From the NCBI RefSeq assembly GCF_014268505.2, contig NZ_JABWQP020000003.1, positions 1-64,000 of the forward strand: 64,000 nucleotides of DNA, given 5' to 3'. The stretch is from Pseudomonas khorasanensis (GTDB lineage: Bacteria > Pseudomonadota > Gammaproteobacteria > Pseudomonadales > Pseudomonadaceae). How positions within the stretch are numbered: position 1 is the stretch's first letter; every line of letters begins with the position of its first letter. This document shows positions 1-9,150 of this stretch, in pieces. A program made the position numbers and the translations under genes. Under the pieces are notes generated by a model. It was not told where the DNA came from. It saw only the letters and a list, made by a program, of their open reading frames with translations, and did not search any database.

Positions 1-225
1 GACCAACTAGCGGGTAAGAAGGTGAGGATGCACATCAAATTGGCCAGCGAGGAAGTGCCGGCCTTCAAGGATACGTGGGTCAGGGTGCAGAACGGCTGGA
101 AGCGTTGTATGGGCAAAAACTTTGAGGATCAAGACGCTTATTGCTTTGGCAATTACAAAGACTTCAGCGGCTTTCAAATGCCTGGCGGTAAGCAATGCAC
201 CATCTACCCCGGCTGCACCGAATAG
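1..225 (+). CDS. 3' end of an unidentified protein (truncated by window start)
   Basis: The frame is open from the first base of the window and ends with TAG at 223-225, so about 74 C-terminal residues are visible and the start is outside. The visible part has four cysteines, near residues 41, 49, 66 and 72, spread over a charged, aromatic-rich stretch. That could fit a small exported or disulfide-bonded protein, but no family is recognised. It stops 13 bases before the lipase start, so the two are probably cotranscribed. In many pseudomonads genes just upstream of such lipases encode VgrG/PAAR accessory or immunity proteins; that is only a contextual guess here. Confidence 0.55.
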   Translation, partial: DQLAGKKVRMHIKLASEEVPAFKDTWVRVQNGWKRCMGKNFEDQDAYCFGNYKDFSGFQMPGGKQCTIYPGCTE

Positions 226-238
226 GGAGGTTTTCGAC

Positions 239-2419
239 ATGACATCAATGGAAAAAGAACTGGAATCGCCGCTCAGTAGCCGTGTATTGGCATGTCCGGC
301 ACAGGGTCGATGGAGCAGCTTTCAACTGGTCGATGAGTTTGGTTCTGGTGAACCCTATGCAGGACTGGCCTACGTTGTAATTGATTCCGAGGGAAAGAAT
401 TACGATGGCAACTTGGACGCCACAGGCTCTGGCAAGATTGCTGATCACTTTGCAGGCCCGATTGCGCTCACTCTCGAAAAAAAATATCAAGGCGAAGATA
501 TGGCGTATGTGCGTGCGGTCAACAGACGTCACTACCCCCTCGAAATCACGGAACTTCAAGTACGCGCCGAACAAACCCGCTATGTGAACCACAACTCCAC
601 TCGCACCAAAGAAAACCCCGCACGAACCTGCGCCGATGAATTCTTTCAAGTGGAAGTACGCCATCTGGTCCAGCATGTTTCGCATTTACCACCGCAGGTT
701 TACAGCCTTTACCCGACCGGGTCCGGGCCGGCGAAAATCATGGGCAAGCATTATGAACGCGGTGTTGTCCTCATGCCGCTGCAACACACGGTGCTGGAGG
801 TGCGTCCGATGCGGGCGTTGCGGCCCATGCTGTCAACCGACCCGGCGTTCTGCGCGCTCAACCTCTATCAACTGGCGCTTATGGCCACTCTGAGCTATTG
901 CCCCTTTGGTCAGGAGCCGAAAAAACACCCCGTCGAAACAAAGACCGTGAGCTTCCCTGTGAAACCCACCGTGGGTAACTGGTTCGGGGATGCACTGGCC
1001 AAATTCGAAGAGCTTGGGAAAGTCGATGCAACGCAGGAAAAAGCGTATTACCCCTTGTTTGAAGATGTGCCGTATTCCCGGCGACTGGAGGTCGTGCCTT
1101 TCGACCCGACTCTCTATTCGGCAAACGATCCGCAACTGGGTGTAGATCAGGAACACCCCGCCAACATCCATTTCTTCGACGACAGGATCTCAGGCAAACA
1201 GTCTACCGATACCCAAGCCTTTATTACCCACCACGACGAGCTGATCCTGATATCAGTGCGTGGCACCTATGAACTCATCGCGGATGGCTTGCGTGACGCC
1301 GATGCCTTTCAAGTGCCGTTCGAAGACACCGACAGCAAGGTTCACCGAGGCTTTTATGAGGCCGCACAGAAGGCAGCTGTGTTCGTCGCGCGATACCTCG
1401 ACAGGTTCTATGCCGGACAAAAACTACTGATCTGCGGCCACAGCCTCGGGGGCGCAGTGGCGTTGCTGCTCTCGGAAATGCTGCGTCGCAGACCGGAAGG
1501 CTACAACATCCAGCTCTACACCTACGGCGCCCCCCGCGCCGGTGACGCAAATTTCACCCTCGGCGCAAAAGATCTGGTGCATCACCGCATGGTCGCCCAT
1601 AACGATCCGGTGCCGAGCGTACCCGGCACCTGGATGAACACCAAGACGAGTGTTTTCGGCACGGGCGCTGTGCTGACCTTCGTCAACGTGCCCGTCGGCC
1701 TGTCGGTATTCGTCGCCGGTATCACCAACTGGACCGGCGAACCTTATGAACATCACGGCACGCTGTACCACGCGATGCAGGTGCAATTTGATCGCAATGA
1801 AAAGTCCATGATCCTCTGGAAGCCCGGTTGTGACACCGTGGCCCAGCATGCCGCCTGCTCGGTGGCCATCCAGCTACAAAACGGCCTGCCGGATCGACCT
1901 TCGTTGCTGGCTCAGCTGTTCAGTGCCGGCAGCCACTCGATGGTCGGCAGCTACATCCCGGCGTGCTGGGCGACGCTGAAGCGCTGGCAGGAAGCGCAAA
2001 CGATGAAGCGCCCGATCGTGACAGAGGGGGAGTTCAAGTGGGTAGAAACAGCGCTGCTGAGCATCACAGCGCAGTTGCGGTACAAGCGTGGACAAACACG
2101 CCCCGATGCTTACGTTCGCCATGATGAAAAAATCAACGTGGCGCTGAATCTTGAGATCGATCGAATACAAGTGACAATCAAGCGACTGCGCAAATTGCAG
2201 TGCGAGCGCACCACCGAACAGCAGGTCTACGGATCGCTCTCGACTCAGCCTGAACAGTTATCTGCAAGCCTGTCGCGCTGGCTTGCCCATGCCGAAAACC
2301 AGGTCGTTGAGCAGTTGGCCATGGCGCCGACCAGCAAAAGTGACAACGGACTGCTGGCTTCGATTTACGGCCATACCGTGGGCGCGCCCCATAAGCTGGA
2401 TATCGATTCGTACATCTGA
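239..2419 (+). CDS. Class 3 lipase-family protein, probable type VI secretion lipase effector
   Basis: A 726-residue protein. The start at 239 is chosen because GGGAGG lies 8 bases upstream and because upstream in-frame codons would overlap the preceding gene. The central part (about residues 325-500) is a Lipase_3 alpha/beta-hydrolase domain with the nucleophile elbow GHSLGG (Ser402). It is followed by the family's typical TYGAPRAG strand and a likely Asp/His pair (HNDPVPSVP and a later His). The N-terminal 100 residues contain a short beta-rich segment beginning FQLVDEFGSGEPYAGLAY, of the kind seen as a loading or adaptor region in VgrG-linked effectors. There is no Sec signal peptide, which fits T6SS delivery rather than general secretion. 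The C-terminal 200 residues are helical and unassigned. The likely role is hydrolysis of phospholipids or acylglycerols in a rival cell. The lipase fold is clear; T6SS delivery is inference, because no vgrG is visible. Confidence 0.8.
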   Translation: MTSMEKELESPLSSRVLACPAQGRWSSFQLVDEFGSGEPYAGLAYVVIDSEGKNYDGNLDATGSGKIADHFAGPIALTLEKKYQGEDMAYVRAVNRRHYPLEITELQVRAEQTRYVNHNSTRTKENPARTCADEFFQVEVRHLVQHVSHLPPQVYSLYPTGSGPAKIMGKHYERGVVLMPLQHTVLEVRPMRALRPMLSTDPAFCALNLYQLALMATLSYCPFGQEPKKHPVETKTVSFPVKPTVGNWFGDALAKFEELGKVDATQEKAYYPLFEDVPYSRRLEVVPFDPTLYSANDPQLGVDQEHPANIHFFDDRISGKQSTDTQAFITHHDELILISVRGTYELIADGLRDADAFQVPFEDTDSKVHRGFYEAAQKAAVFVARYLDRFYAGQKLLICGHSLGGAVALLLSEMLRRRPEGYNIQLYTYGAPRAGDANFTLGAKDLVHHRMVAHNDPVPSVPGTWMNTKTSVFGTGAVLTFVNVPVGLSVFVAGITNWTGEPYEHHGTLYHAMQVQFDRNEKSMILWKPGCDTVAQHAACSVAIQLQNGLPDRPSLLAQLFSAGSHSMVGSYIPACWATLKRWQEAQTMKRPIVTEGEFKWVETALLSITAQLRYKRGQTRPDAYVRHDEKINVALNLEIDRIQVTIKRLRKLQCERTTEQQVYGSLSTQPEQLSASLSRWLAHAENQVVEQLAMAPTSKSDNGLLASIYGHTVGAPHKLDIDSYI

Positions 2420-2498
2420 AACCAATCCAGCATCGTCTCCCTTTGCGAATGTCGCGGGGTAGCGCGCACGCAACGCGTGACTGCTTTCGACATCAAGA

Positions 2499-2537
2499 GA
2501 TCGTCCGAAGGCTCGGGCCGCGTTCGGACGATCTTTT
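2499..2537 (+). terminator. Rho-independent terminator after the lipase gene
   Basis: A perfect 11-bp stem GATCGTCCGAA / TTCGGACGATC (2499-2509 and 2523-2533) with a 13-base loop is followed by TTTT. It lies 80 bases beyond the lipase stop and just before the convergent LysR gene. Confidence 0.8.
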
Positions 2538-2542
2538 GACCT

Positions 2543-3406
2543 TCAGGCGGGGGACATCTCTTGGGCCAGGCCGAGGAACGCCGCCGGCAACCGCGCATTC
2601 TTGCGCTCCTTGAGGCAATACAGGTATTCGGGAATCTGCGGCGCATTCTCGATGGTCAGCACGCGCAGCAGCGGATCGTGCGGCACTTCCTGGCGGGCGA
2701 TGATGCTGATGCCGATATTGCGCAGCACCGCCTCGCGAATCGACTCGCGGCTGCCGATCTCCAGCAGCGGCCCGAAACTCACCCCGGCGCTGCTCAGCAA
2801 TTCCTCGGTCAGCTTGCGCGTCGTCGAGCCCGCTTCGCGCATCAACAAGGTATGTCCAGCCAACGCACTCAACCTCACATGCTGCTGCGCGGCCAGCGGA
2901 TGATTGCGGTGCACCGCCAGCACCAGCGGATCGGTGCCGAGCACCCGGCGAATCAGCCGCGCGTCATCAAGCAATTGCGAAGACGCTGCGACATCGACCC
3001 GGTACTCCTCAAGCGCCTCAATCACTTGCTGCGAATTACCGATTTCCACCGACACTTCCACCTGTGGCAGACGCTCGCGGAAGGTCTTCACCAGATCGAG
3101 GATGTAATACGGCGCCGTCGCGGCAATGCGTAACGTGCCCTGCACCTGACCGCTGTTGCGCAGGAAGAACTCGATGTCGGCCTCCTGCTGCAGCAGCGCT
3201 TTGACCATCGGTAGCAACCGCGCGCCCTCGTCGCTGACACTCAGTCGGCGGCCGCCCCGGTAAAACAGCTCCACTGAATACTGGCTTTCCAGATTGCGGA
3301 TCTGCGTGGTCACGGTCGGTTGGCTGAGGCCAAGCTTTTTCGCCGCCAGCGTGATGCTGCCCAGCCGGGCCACCATGTAAAACGCCTTCAGCTCGGCACT
3401 CAGCAC
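2543..3406 (-). CDS. LysR-family transcriptional regulator
   Basis: A 287-residue protein with an N-terminal winged helix-turn-helix (residues 1-60; LGLSQPTVTTQIRNLE is the recognition region) and a LysR substrate-binding domain from about residue 90. The assigned start is GTG with GGAAGG just upstream; an ATG ten codons later is the alternative. It begins only 15 bases after the stop of the metal ATPase gene on the same strand, so the two are probably cotranscribed. CadA normally answers to CadR, so the LysR may control an unrelated process and ride on the metal-induced transcript. The effector cannot be deduced from sequence. Confidence 0.85.
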   Translation of the reverse strand: MLSAELKAFYMVARLGSITLAAKKLGLSQPTVTTQIRNLESQYSVELFYRGGRRLSVSDEGARLLPMVKALLQQEADIEFFLRNSGQVQGTLRIAATAPYYILDLVKTFRERLPQVEVSVEIGNSQQVIEALEEYRVDVAASSQLLDDARLIRRVLGTDPLVLAVHRNHPLAAQQHVRLSALAGHTLLMREAGSTTRKLTEELLSSAGVSFGPLLEIGSRESIREAVLRNIGISIIARQEVPHDPLLRVLTIENAPQIPEYLYCLKERKNARLPAAFLGLAQEMSPA

Positions 3407-3421
3407 AACCTTCCCTCACGT

Positions 3422-5725
3422 CTATTTACGCAGCAGGCGTAAACCGTTGAACACTACCAGCAGGCTCACGCCCATGTCGGCGAACACCGCCATCCACATG
3501 GTGGCGAGCCCGGCGAAGGTTACCCCAAGAAAGATAGCCTTGATCACCAGCGCCAACGCAATGTTCTGTTTCAGGATGCTTGCCGTGTTGCGCGACAGGC
3601 TGATGAAGGCCGGGATCTTGCGCAGATCGTCGTCCATCAGGGCGACATCGGCGGTTTCTATGGCGGTGTCGGTACCGGCCGCAGCCATCGCAAAACCGAT
3701 CTCGGCGCGGGCCAGTGCCGGCGCATCGTTGATGCCGTCGCCCACCATGCCGACTCGATGGCCCTGTGCATAAAGGTCTTCGATGGCTTGCAGCTTATCG
3801 GTCGGCAGCAAGTCGCCACGGGCCTCGTCGATGCCGACCTGTTCGGCAATCGCTCGGGCGGTGTGGGCGTTGTCACCGGTGAGCATCAGGGTCTTTACCC
3901 CAAGTTCATGCAACTGACGGATCGCCTCGCGGCTGGTTTCCTTGACCGTATCGGCCACGGCAAACAGCGCCAGCGGGCCGGACTGGTCGAGCAGCAGCAC
4001 TACGGACTTGCCCTGTTTTTCCAGCGCAAACAGCTTTTCTTCCAGTTGCGGCGAGCACAGGCCCAGTTCTTCGACCAGACGATGGTTGCCCAAGTGGTAG
4101 GTCTTGCCGTCGATATCGCCTTTGACGCCACGCCCGCCCAGCGCGGCGAAGTTATCCACAATCAGCGCGGCGAAGTGTTTATCCACAGCGGCGTTGGCGA
4201 TGGCCAGCGACACCGGATGATCGGAGCGCCCAGCCAGCGCGGCTGCGATGGCCGGCGCCGTGGCATCGGCCGTCGGATCCAGCGACAGGTAATCGGTCTG
4301 CACCGGTTTGCCGTGGGTGATCGTGCCGGTTTTATCCAGCGCCAGATAATCAAGCTTGAAACCGCCCTCCAGGTACACGCCGCCCTTGACCAGAATGCCT
4401 TTGCGCGCCGCCGCCGCGAGGCCGCTGACGATGGTCACCGGGGTGGAAATCACCAGAGCGCATGGGCAGGCAACCACCAGCAAAACCAGCGCGCGGTAGA
4501 TCCAGTCGAACCACGCCGCGCCCATGAACAGCGGCGGAATCACCGCCACGGCCAGGGCGAAGACGAACACGGCCGGGGTGTAGATTTTCGAGAACTGGTC
4601 AACGAACCGCTGGGTCGGAGCGCGGGCGCCCTGGGCCTGTTCGACCGCATGAATGATTCGCGCCAGGGTCGAGTTATTTGCGGCGGCGGTGACCGTGTAC
4701 TCCAGCGAACCGGCCTGGTTAATGGTACCGGCGAAGACTTTGTCGCCAATGGTTTTCTCGATCGGCAGGCTCTCGCCGGTGATCGGTGCCTGATCGATGG
4801 TAGAACTGCCGCTGACCACTTCGCCATCCAGCGCGATACGCTCGCCCGGCTTGACCCGCACGCGGGCGCCCAGTTCGACGTTTTTCACCGCTTGCTCAAG
4901 CCACGCACCGTCAGCCTGCAACACCGTCGCTTGCTCCGGCGTCATTTGCATCAGACCGCTGATGGCGTTGCGCGCACGATCCAGCGAACGCGCTTCAATC
5001 AACTCGGCCACGGTGAACAGGAACATCACCATCGCCGCTTCCGGCCACTGGCCAATCAGGATTGCGCCCGTGACGGCGATGCTCATCAGCGCATTGATGT
5101 TGAGATTACGGTTCTTCAGGGCGATCCAGCCCTTTTTGTAGGTGCCGAGACCGCCGCTGAGGATTGAGACCAGCGCAACGAGCGCCACCACCCAGTCCGG
5201 CGCGGCGCTGGTGAAGTGAATGACTTCGGCTGCCAACGCCGTTACGCCAGACAGCGCCAGCGGCCACCAGTGTTTTTTCAACGGCGGCGGAGCGGGCGTT
5301 TCAGCGCCTGCTTCCATGGGCTCGGCGTGCATGCCCAGCGACTTGATGGCTTCGGTGATGGGCGCGGTGTGCGGCAGATTGTGGGTCACGCCGAGCACGC
5401 GGTTGATCAGGTTGAATTCCAACTGCTGCACCCCGGCGAGTTTGCCGAGTTTGTTCTGTATCAGCGTCTGTTCGGTCGGGCAATCCATTGCTTCGATGCG
5501 AAAGCTGCTCACCCGCGCATCGGCGCTGGTCTTTTCACTGAGTTGAACCCGCGCAGGCGCAGCGGCCCTGGATGAACAGCAGGTGTCTTCGCGTGGCTGA
5601 ACCGGCGCAGGCGCTTTCGATCCGCAGCAAGCGTCGCCGCCATGCGAATGTTTTTGCACAGGCTGCAATTTATGGCTGGGATCAAAGCCGTCGCCGGTTT
5701 TGTGGGTGTGCAGGGAATCGCTCAT
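3422..5725 (-). CDS. cadA: Heavy-metal P1B-type ATPase (Cd/Zn/Pb efflux), CadA
   Basis: A 767-residue inner-membrane pump that exports Cd(II), Zn(II) or Pb(II) using ATP. Visible motifs: a His-rich N-terminus with two Cys pairs (CCGS near residue 33 and CCSS near 49), then a degenerate heavy-metal-associated domain with MDCPTEQ (residues 80-86), the actuator TGES (316-319), the membrane metal site CPC (420-422), the phosphorylation motif DKTGT (Asp464), the HP motif in SDHPV, and GDGIND in the hinge. CPC with the MDCP domain fits the Zn/Cd/Pb subgroup rather than copper. Divergent cadR and its operator lie immediately upstream. A LysR gene follows after 15 bases. Confidence 0.95.
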   Translation of the reverse strand: MSDSLHTHKTGDGFDPSHKLQPVQKHSHGGDACCGSKAPAPVQPREDTCCSSRAAAPARVQLSEKTSADARVSSFRIEAMDCPTEQTLIQNKLGKLAGVQQLEFNLINRVLGVTHNLPHTAPITEAIKSLGMHAEPMEAGAETPAPPPLKKHWWPLALSGVTALAAEVIHFTSAAPDWVVALVALVSILSGGLGTYKKGWIALKNRNLNINALMSIAVTGAILIGQWPEAAMVMFLFTVAELIEARSLDRARNAISGLMQMTPEQATVLQADGAWLEQAVKNVELGARVRVKPGERIALDGEVVSGSSTIDQAPITGESLPIEKTIGDKVFAGTINQAGSLEYTVTAAANNSTLARIIHAVEQAQGARAPTQRFVDQFSKIYTPAVFVFALAVAVIPPLFMGAAWFDWIYRALVLLVVACPCALVISTPVTIVSGLAAAARKGILVKGGVYLEGGFKLDYLALDKTGTITHGKPVQTDYLSLDPTADATAPAIAAALAGRSDHPVSLAIANAAVDKHFAALIVDNFAALGGRGVKGDIDGKTYHLGNHRLVEELGLCSPQLEEKLFALEKQGKSVVLLLDQSGPLALFAVADTVKETSREAIRQLHELGVKTLMLTGDNAHTARAIAEQVGIDEARGDLLPTDKLQAIEDLYAQGHRVGMVGDGINDAPALARAEIGFAMAAAGTDTAIETADVALMDDDLRKIPAFISLSRNTASILKQNIALALVIKAIFLGVTFAGLATMWMAVFADMGVSLLVVFNGLRLLRK

Positions 5726-5755
5726 CGGTTGCGTCCATGAAGGTGCCTGTTGCCA

Positions 5756-5786
5756 AGTAAAGACCCTGTAGCCACTATAGGGTCAA
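5756..5786 (-). promoter_or_regulatory. MerR/CadR-type promoter and operator of cadA
   Basis: On the minus strand TTGACC (5781-5786) and TTTACT (5756-5761) are separated by 19 bases. This overlong spacer is the hallmark of promoters that MerR-family activators untwist. The spacer is covered by an imperfect palindrome, GACCCT...AGGGTC at 5762-5784. It lies between cadA and divergent cadR, so CadR probably also autoregulates from here. Confidence 0.88.
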
Positions 5787-5809
5787 GCACCCTTTTGGAG
5801 AACGCTGCG

Positions 5810-6259
5810 ATGAAGATTGGAGAACTGGCCAGACTCACCGATTGCGCCGTCGAAACCATCCGCTACTACGAGCGCGAAAACCTGTTGCCGGAACCGGCCC
5901 GCAGCGACGGCAACTACCGCGTGTACACCCAGGCCCACGCCGAACGCCTGACTTTCATCCGCAACTGCCGCACCCTCGACATGACCCTCGAAGAAATCCG
6001 CAGCCTGCTCGCCCTGCGCGACAGCCCGCAGGACCAATGCGAAAGCGTCAACGCACTGATTGATGAACACATCCAGCATGTGAAGGCGCGGATTGATGGG
6101 TTGTTGGCCTTGCAGACACAACTGCTCGACCTGCGCCAACGCTGTGGCGAAGGGCCGGGGGTGGATCAGTGCGGGATTCTGCAGCGACTGGAAGTGAGTG
6201 GCGGGGTTGTTGCGACGGAGGTTGAGCATTCCCATGTAGGGCGTAGCCACGCGCACTAA
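5810..6259 (+). CDS. cadR: MerR-family Cd(II)/Pb(II)-responsive regulator CadR
   Basis: A 149-residue protein. The start at 5810 gives the canonical MerR N-terminus MKIGELARLTDCAVETIRYY; the longer reading frame would run into the operator. It has the HTH_MerR domain (residues 1-70), a long dimerisation helix (about 80-112), and cysteines at 77, 112 and 121 placed like the metal-binding Cys of CadR/PbrR proteins. A His-containing tail (SHVGRSHAH) is also typical of CadR. It activates cadA by distorting the 19-bp spacer promoter upstream. The divergent arrangement with cadA supports the call. Confidence 0.93.
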   Translation: MKIGELARLTDCAVETIRYYERENLLPEPARSDGNYRVYTQAHAERLTFIRNCRTLDMTLEEIRSLLALRDSPQDQCESVNALIDEHIQHVKARIDGLLALQTQLLDLRQRCGEGPGVDQCGILQRLEVSGGVVATEVEHSHVGRSHAH

Positions 6260-6270
6260 CGGTTGACGCT

Positions 6271-6295
6271 CGTTCCCATGCTCTGCGTGGGAACG
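6271..6295. repeat. GTTCCCACGC-type hairpin repeat between convergent cadR and thyA
   Basis: An 11-bp stem, CGTTCCCATGC / GCGTGGGAACG with one wobble pair and a TCT loop. The same unit forms the arms of the larger element at 52335-52439. It may serve as a bidirectional transcription stop, but there is no T-run. Confidence 0.7.
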
Positions 6296-6320
6296 ATCAG
6301 TCGAGTATATGTACAGCCTG

Positions 6321-7292
6321 TCAGACCGCCATCGGCGCAGTCATTGGCGCATGGTGCTCGTAGCCTTCCAGCGAGAAATCGCTCGGCTCCACCAACTCCA
6401 GCCACTCCGGCTGATACACGCCAGTCTTGGCAAACTCCGGCACACGATCCGAGATTTTCAGTGTCGGCATGGCAAACGGCTCGCGCTTGAGCTGTTCGTT
6501 GAGCATGTCCAGATGGTTTTCGTAGACGTGGGCATCACCGATGAAATAGGTGAACCAGCGCGGCGTGTAGCCGGTCAGGCGACCAATCAGGCTCAGCAGC
6601 GCGGCGCCTTCGGTGAGGTTGAACGGCGTACCGAGACCCAGGTCGTTGGAGCGAATGTACAGGGTCAGCGAAATTTCCTTGGTCTCGACATTCGGGTGGA
6701 ACTGGTAAAGCAGATGGCACGGCGGCAGGGCCATTTCATCGAGCTGCGCGCAGTTCCAGCCGTGGAACAGGATGCGGCGGCTGCCAGGATCCTTGATGAT
6801 CGTGTCGACGCACTGGCGCACCTGATCGATCGCCTTGTACAACACAACGTAGGCCTGGCCGTCTTCTTCGCCCTGAGCGATCTGCTTGTAGCCGTTGCTC
6901 AAGGTTTGTTCGATGGCGGCAGTGTTGCTCAGCGGGATCTGCTTGTACGCCGGCCATTTGCGCCATTGCACGCCGTAGATTTCGCCAAGGTCGTCGTCGC
7001 CCTGGCGGAATGGGTTGGCCAGCCACTGCGCGTTTTCGTTGGCGTTCTGGTCCCAGACCTTGCAGCCCAGCGCACGGAATTGCGCGGCGTTGTTCACGCC
7101 ACGCAGAAACCCGCACATCTCGCCGATGGCGGACTTGAAGGCCATCTTGCGCGTGGTGATCGCCGGGAAACCTTCCTGCAGATCGAAACGCAGCATCGCC
7201 CCCGGAAAACTGATGGTGTTGATGCCGGTGCGGTTGGCCTGTTTGGTGCCGTTCTGAATGACGTGCGAGACCAGTTCGAGATATTGCTTCAT
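6321..7292 (-). CDS. thyA: Thymidylate synthase
   Basis: A 323-residue enzyme that converts dUMP to dTMP with methylenetetrahydrofolate. The catalytic Cys192 is in [10 protein letters not shown], the phosphate-binding Arg pair is in [10 protein letters not shown], and the folate/dUMP contacts of [11 protein letters not shown] are intact. It is about 60 residues longer than E. coli ThyA (264). The extra length lies mainly around residues 85-150, between the small-domain helices, as in other long-form pseudomonad ThyA proteins. It follows lgt by 50 bases on the same strand, the usual lgt-thyA pair. Confidence 0.97.
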   Translation of the reverse strand: MKQYLELVSHVIQNGTKQANRTGINTISFPGAMLRFDLQEGFPAITTRKMAFKSAIGEMCGFLRGVNNAAQFRALGCKVWDQNANENAQWLANPFRQGDDDLGEIYGVQWRKWPAYKQIPLSNTAAIEQTLSNGYKQIAQGEEDGQAYVVLYKAIDQVRQCVDTIIKDPGSRRILFHGWNCAQLDEMALPPCHLLYQFHPNVETKEISLTLYIRSNDLGLGTPFNLTEGAALLSLIGRLTGYTPRWFTYFIGDAHVYENHLDMLNEQLKREPFAMPTLKISDRVPEFAKTGVYQPEWLELVEPSDFSLEGYEHHAPMTAPMAV

Positions 7293-7342
7293 GAGTTACC
7301 TGTGTCCTTGGAGCCCCGGCGTCGCGCGCCGGGGTCCGTAGT

Positions 7343-8158
7343 TTACGCGGTCGGAGCGAGCGGTGCCGCCGGTGCGCGACGATAGGCCAGCCAGATCAGG
7401 AACAGCCCGCCGACGATCATCGGTACGCAGAGCACCTGGCCCATGGTCAGCCAGTTCCAGGCCAGATAGCCCAGTTGCGCATCCGGAACGCGAACGAATT
7501 CGACGATGAATCGGAAGATGCCGTAGAACAGCGCGAACATGCCGGAGACCGCCATGGTCGGACGCGGTTTGCGCGAGAAAATCCACAAGATCAGGAACAG
7601 CGCCACGCCTTCGAGCGCGAACTGATAAAGCTGCGAAGGGTGACGAGGCAGTTGGGCTGGATCGCTGAACGGCGGAAAGACCATCGCCCACGGCACGTCG
7701 GTGGCCTTGCCCCACAGCTCGGCGTTGATGAAGTTGCCAATGCGCCCGGCGCCCAGACCGATCGGCACCATCGGCGCCACGAAGTCCATCAGCTGGAAGA
7801 ACGACTTGCCATTGCGCTTGCCGAACCACAAGGCCGCGAGCATCACGCCGATGAAGCCGCCGTGGAATGACATGCCGCCCTTCCACACTTCAAAAATCAG
7901 CGTCGGGTTGGCCAGGTACGCGCTCAGATCGTAGAACAGCACGTAACCCAGACGTCCGCCGACGATCACGCCCATCGATAACCAGAACACCAGGTCGGAG
8001 AGTTTCTCCTTTGTCCAGGTCGGGTCAAAGCGGTTGAGCCGGCGCGACGCCAACAGCCACGCGCCGCCGATGCCGATCAGGTACATCAGACCGTACCAGT
8101 GGATTTTCAGCGGACCGATGGCCAGGGCCACCGGGTCGATCTGCGGGTAAGGCAGCAT
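7343..8158 (-). CDS. lgt: Prolipoprotein diacylglyceryl transferase
   Basis: A 271-residue integral membrane enzyme that transfers diacylglycerol from phosphatidylglycerol to the lipobox cysteine of prolipoproteins, the first step of lipoprotein maturation. About seven membrane segments are visible. The Lgt signature [13 protein letters not shown] carries the essential Arg and Asn, and the N-terminal [10 protein letters not shown] segment contains the conserved His/Tyr. It lies directly upstream of thyA on the same strand. Confidence 0.97.
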   Translation of the reverse strand: MLPYPQIDPVALAIGPLKIHWYGLMYLIGIGGAWLLASRRLNRFDPTWTKEKLSDLVFWLSMGVIVGGRLGYVLFYDLSAYLANPTLIFEVWKGGMSFHGGFIGVMLAALWFGKRNGKSFFQLMDFVAPMVPIGLGAGRIGNFINAELWGKATDVPWAMVFPPFSDPAQLPRHPSQLYQFALEGVALFLILWIFSRKPRPTMAVSGMFALFYGIFRFIVEFVRVPDAQLGYLAWNWLTMGQVLCVPMIVGGLFLIWLAYRRAPAAPLAPTA

Positions 8159-8237
8159 TGCGACTCCTCGTTAGAGTTGAAAGCGAAATTCCCGGGCGAC
8201 GCTGCCACCTCAGGATTAAGCCAGGATTGCCACACGG

Positions 8238-9020
8238 TTAAAGCAAAAAGCTCAAACCCACGCAAAACAGCAAAGCGGCGAACAGCCTTTTCAGCAAGCG
8301 CGGCGACAACCTGTGCGCCAGACGCGCGCCGAGACGGGCGAACACCATGCTGGTCAGGGCGATGCCCAACAATGCCGGCAGATAAACAAAACCGAGACTA
8401 TGGGCCGGCAACAACGGATCGTGCCACCCCAGAATCATGAAACTTGCTGCACTGGCCAGCGCGATCGGCAAACCGCAGGCCGACGACGTCGCCACGGCTT
8501 GCTGCATCGGCACGCTACGCCAAGTCAGGAACGGCACAGTCAGCGAGCCGCCGCCAATACCGAAAATCGCCGAAGCCCAGCCGATCACGCTGCCGGCCAC
8601 GGTCAGACCGAGTTTACCCGGCACCGTTCGGCTGGCCCTGGGTTTGACATCCAGCGCCAGTTGCACGGCAATCACCAGGGCGAACACACCAATGATTTTT
8701 TGCAGGTTCGGCCCGGAGATCGCTTCGGCCGTGAGCGCACCGAAACCGGCGCCGAGCAGGATTCCGACGGTCATCCACCTGAAAATCGGCCAGCGCACCG
8801 CGCCGATACGGTGGTGCTCACGCACGGCATTGATCGAAGTAAAAATGATCGTCGCCAGCGACGTCCCGACCGCCAGGTGCGTGAGAATCGACTGATCGAA
8901 ACCCTGCAGGGTAAAACTGAACACCAGCACCGGGACGATGATGATTCCGCCGCCGACACCAAACAGCCCGGCGAGCACGCCCGCACAGGCGCCCAGCGCC
9001 AGATAGAGCAGAAATTCCAT
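8238..9020 (-). CDS. TauE/SafE-family membrane transporter (probable anion or sulfur-compound exporter)
   Basis: A 260-residue protein with about eight membrane segments in two related halves. Each half carries a glycine-rich loop (GLFGVGGGIIIVPVL near residue 20, IFGIGGGSLTVPFL near 155), the hallmark of the TauE/SafE family. The start at 9020 is preferred because GGGAGA precedes it and the protein then begins with its first membrane helix; in-frame codons upstream encode a non-conserved extension. Family members move sulfite, sulfoacetate or other organic anions; the substrate here is unknown. It is probably in one operon with lgt and thyA. Confidence 0.85.
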   Translation of the reverse strand: MEFLLYLALGACAGVLAGLFGVGGGIIIVPVLVFSFTLQGFDQSILTHLAVGTSLATIIFTSINAVREHHRIGAVRWPIFRWMTVGILLGAGFGALTAEAISGPNLQKIIGVFALVIAVQLALDVKPRASRTVPGKLGLTVAGSVIGWASAIFGIGGGSLTVPFLTWRSVPMQQAVATSSACGLPIALASAASFMILGWHDPLLPAHSLGFVYLPALLGIALTSMVFARLGARLAHRLSPRLLKRLFAALLFCVGLSFLL

Positions 9021-9150
9021 GACTGTCTCCCGAACACGTCCCCGAAACAGGAGCGGCATGGTAACGGATGCGCAGCCTTCTGCTCCACTGGCGATGGATG
9101 CACGGACGCCGGATGCGTAGAGTGAGCAAAAAACACACAAGGACCACCTT

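Noticed and set aside
3758..5167. 469-codon plus-strand frame opposite cadA
   Set aside because: Antisense shadow rich in Arg, His and Gln, without motifs; cadA is certain.
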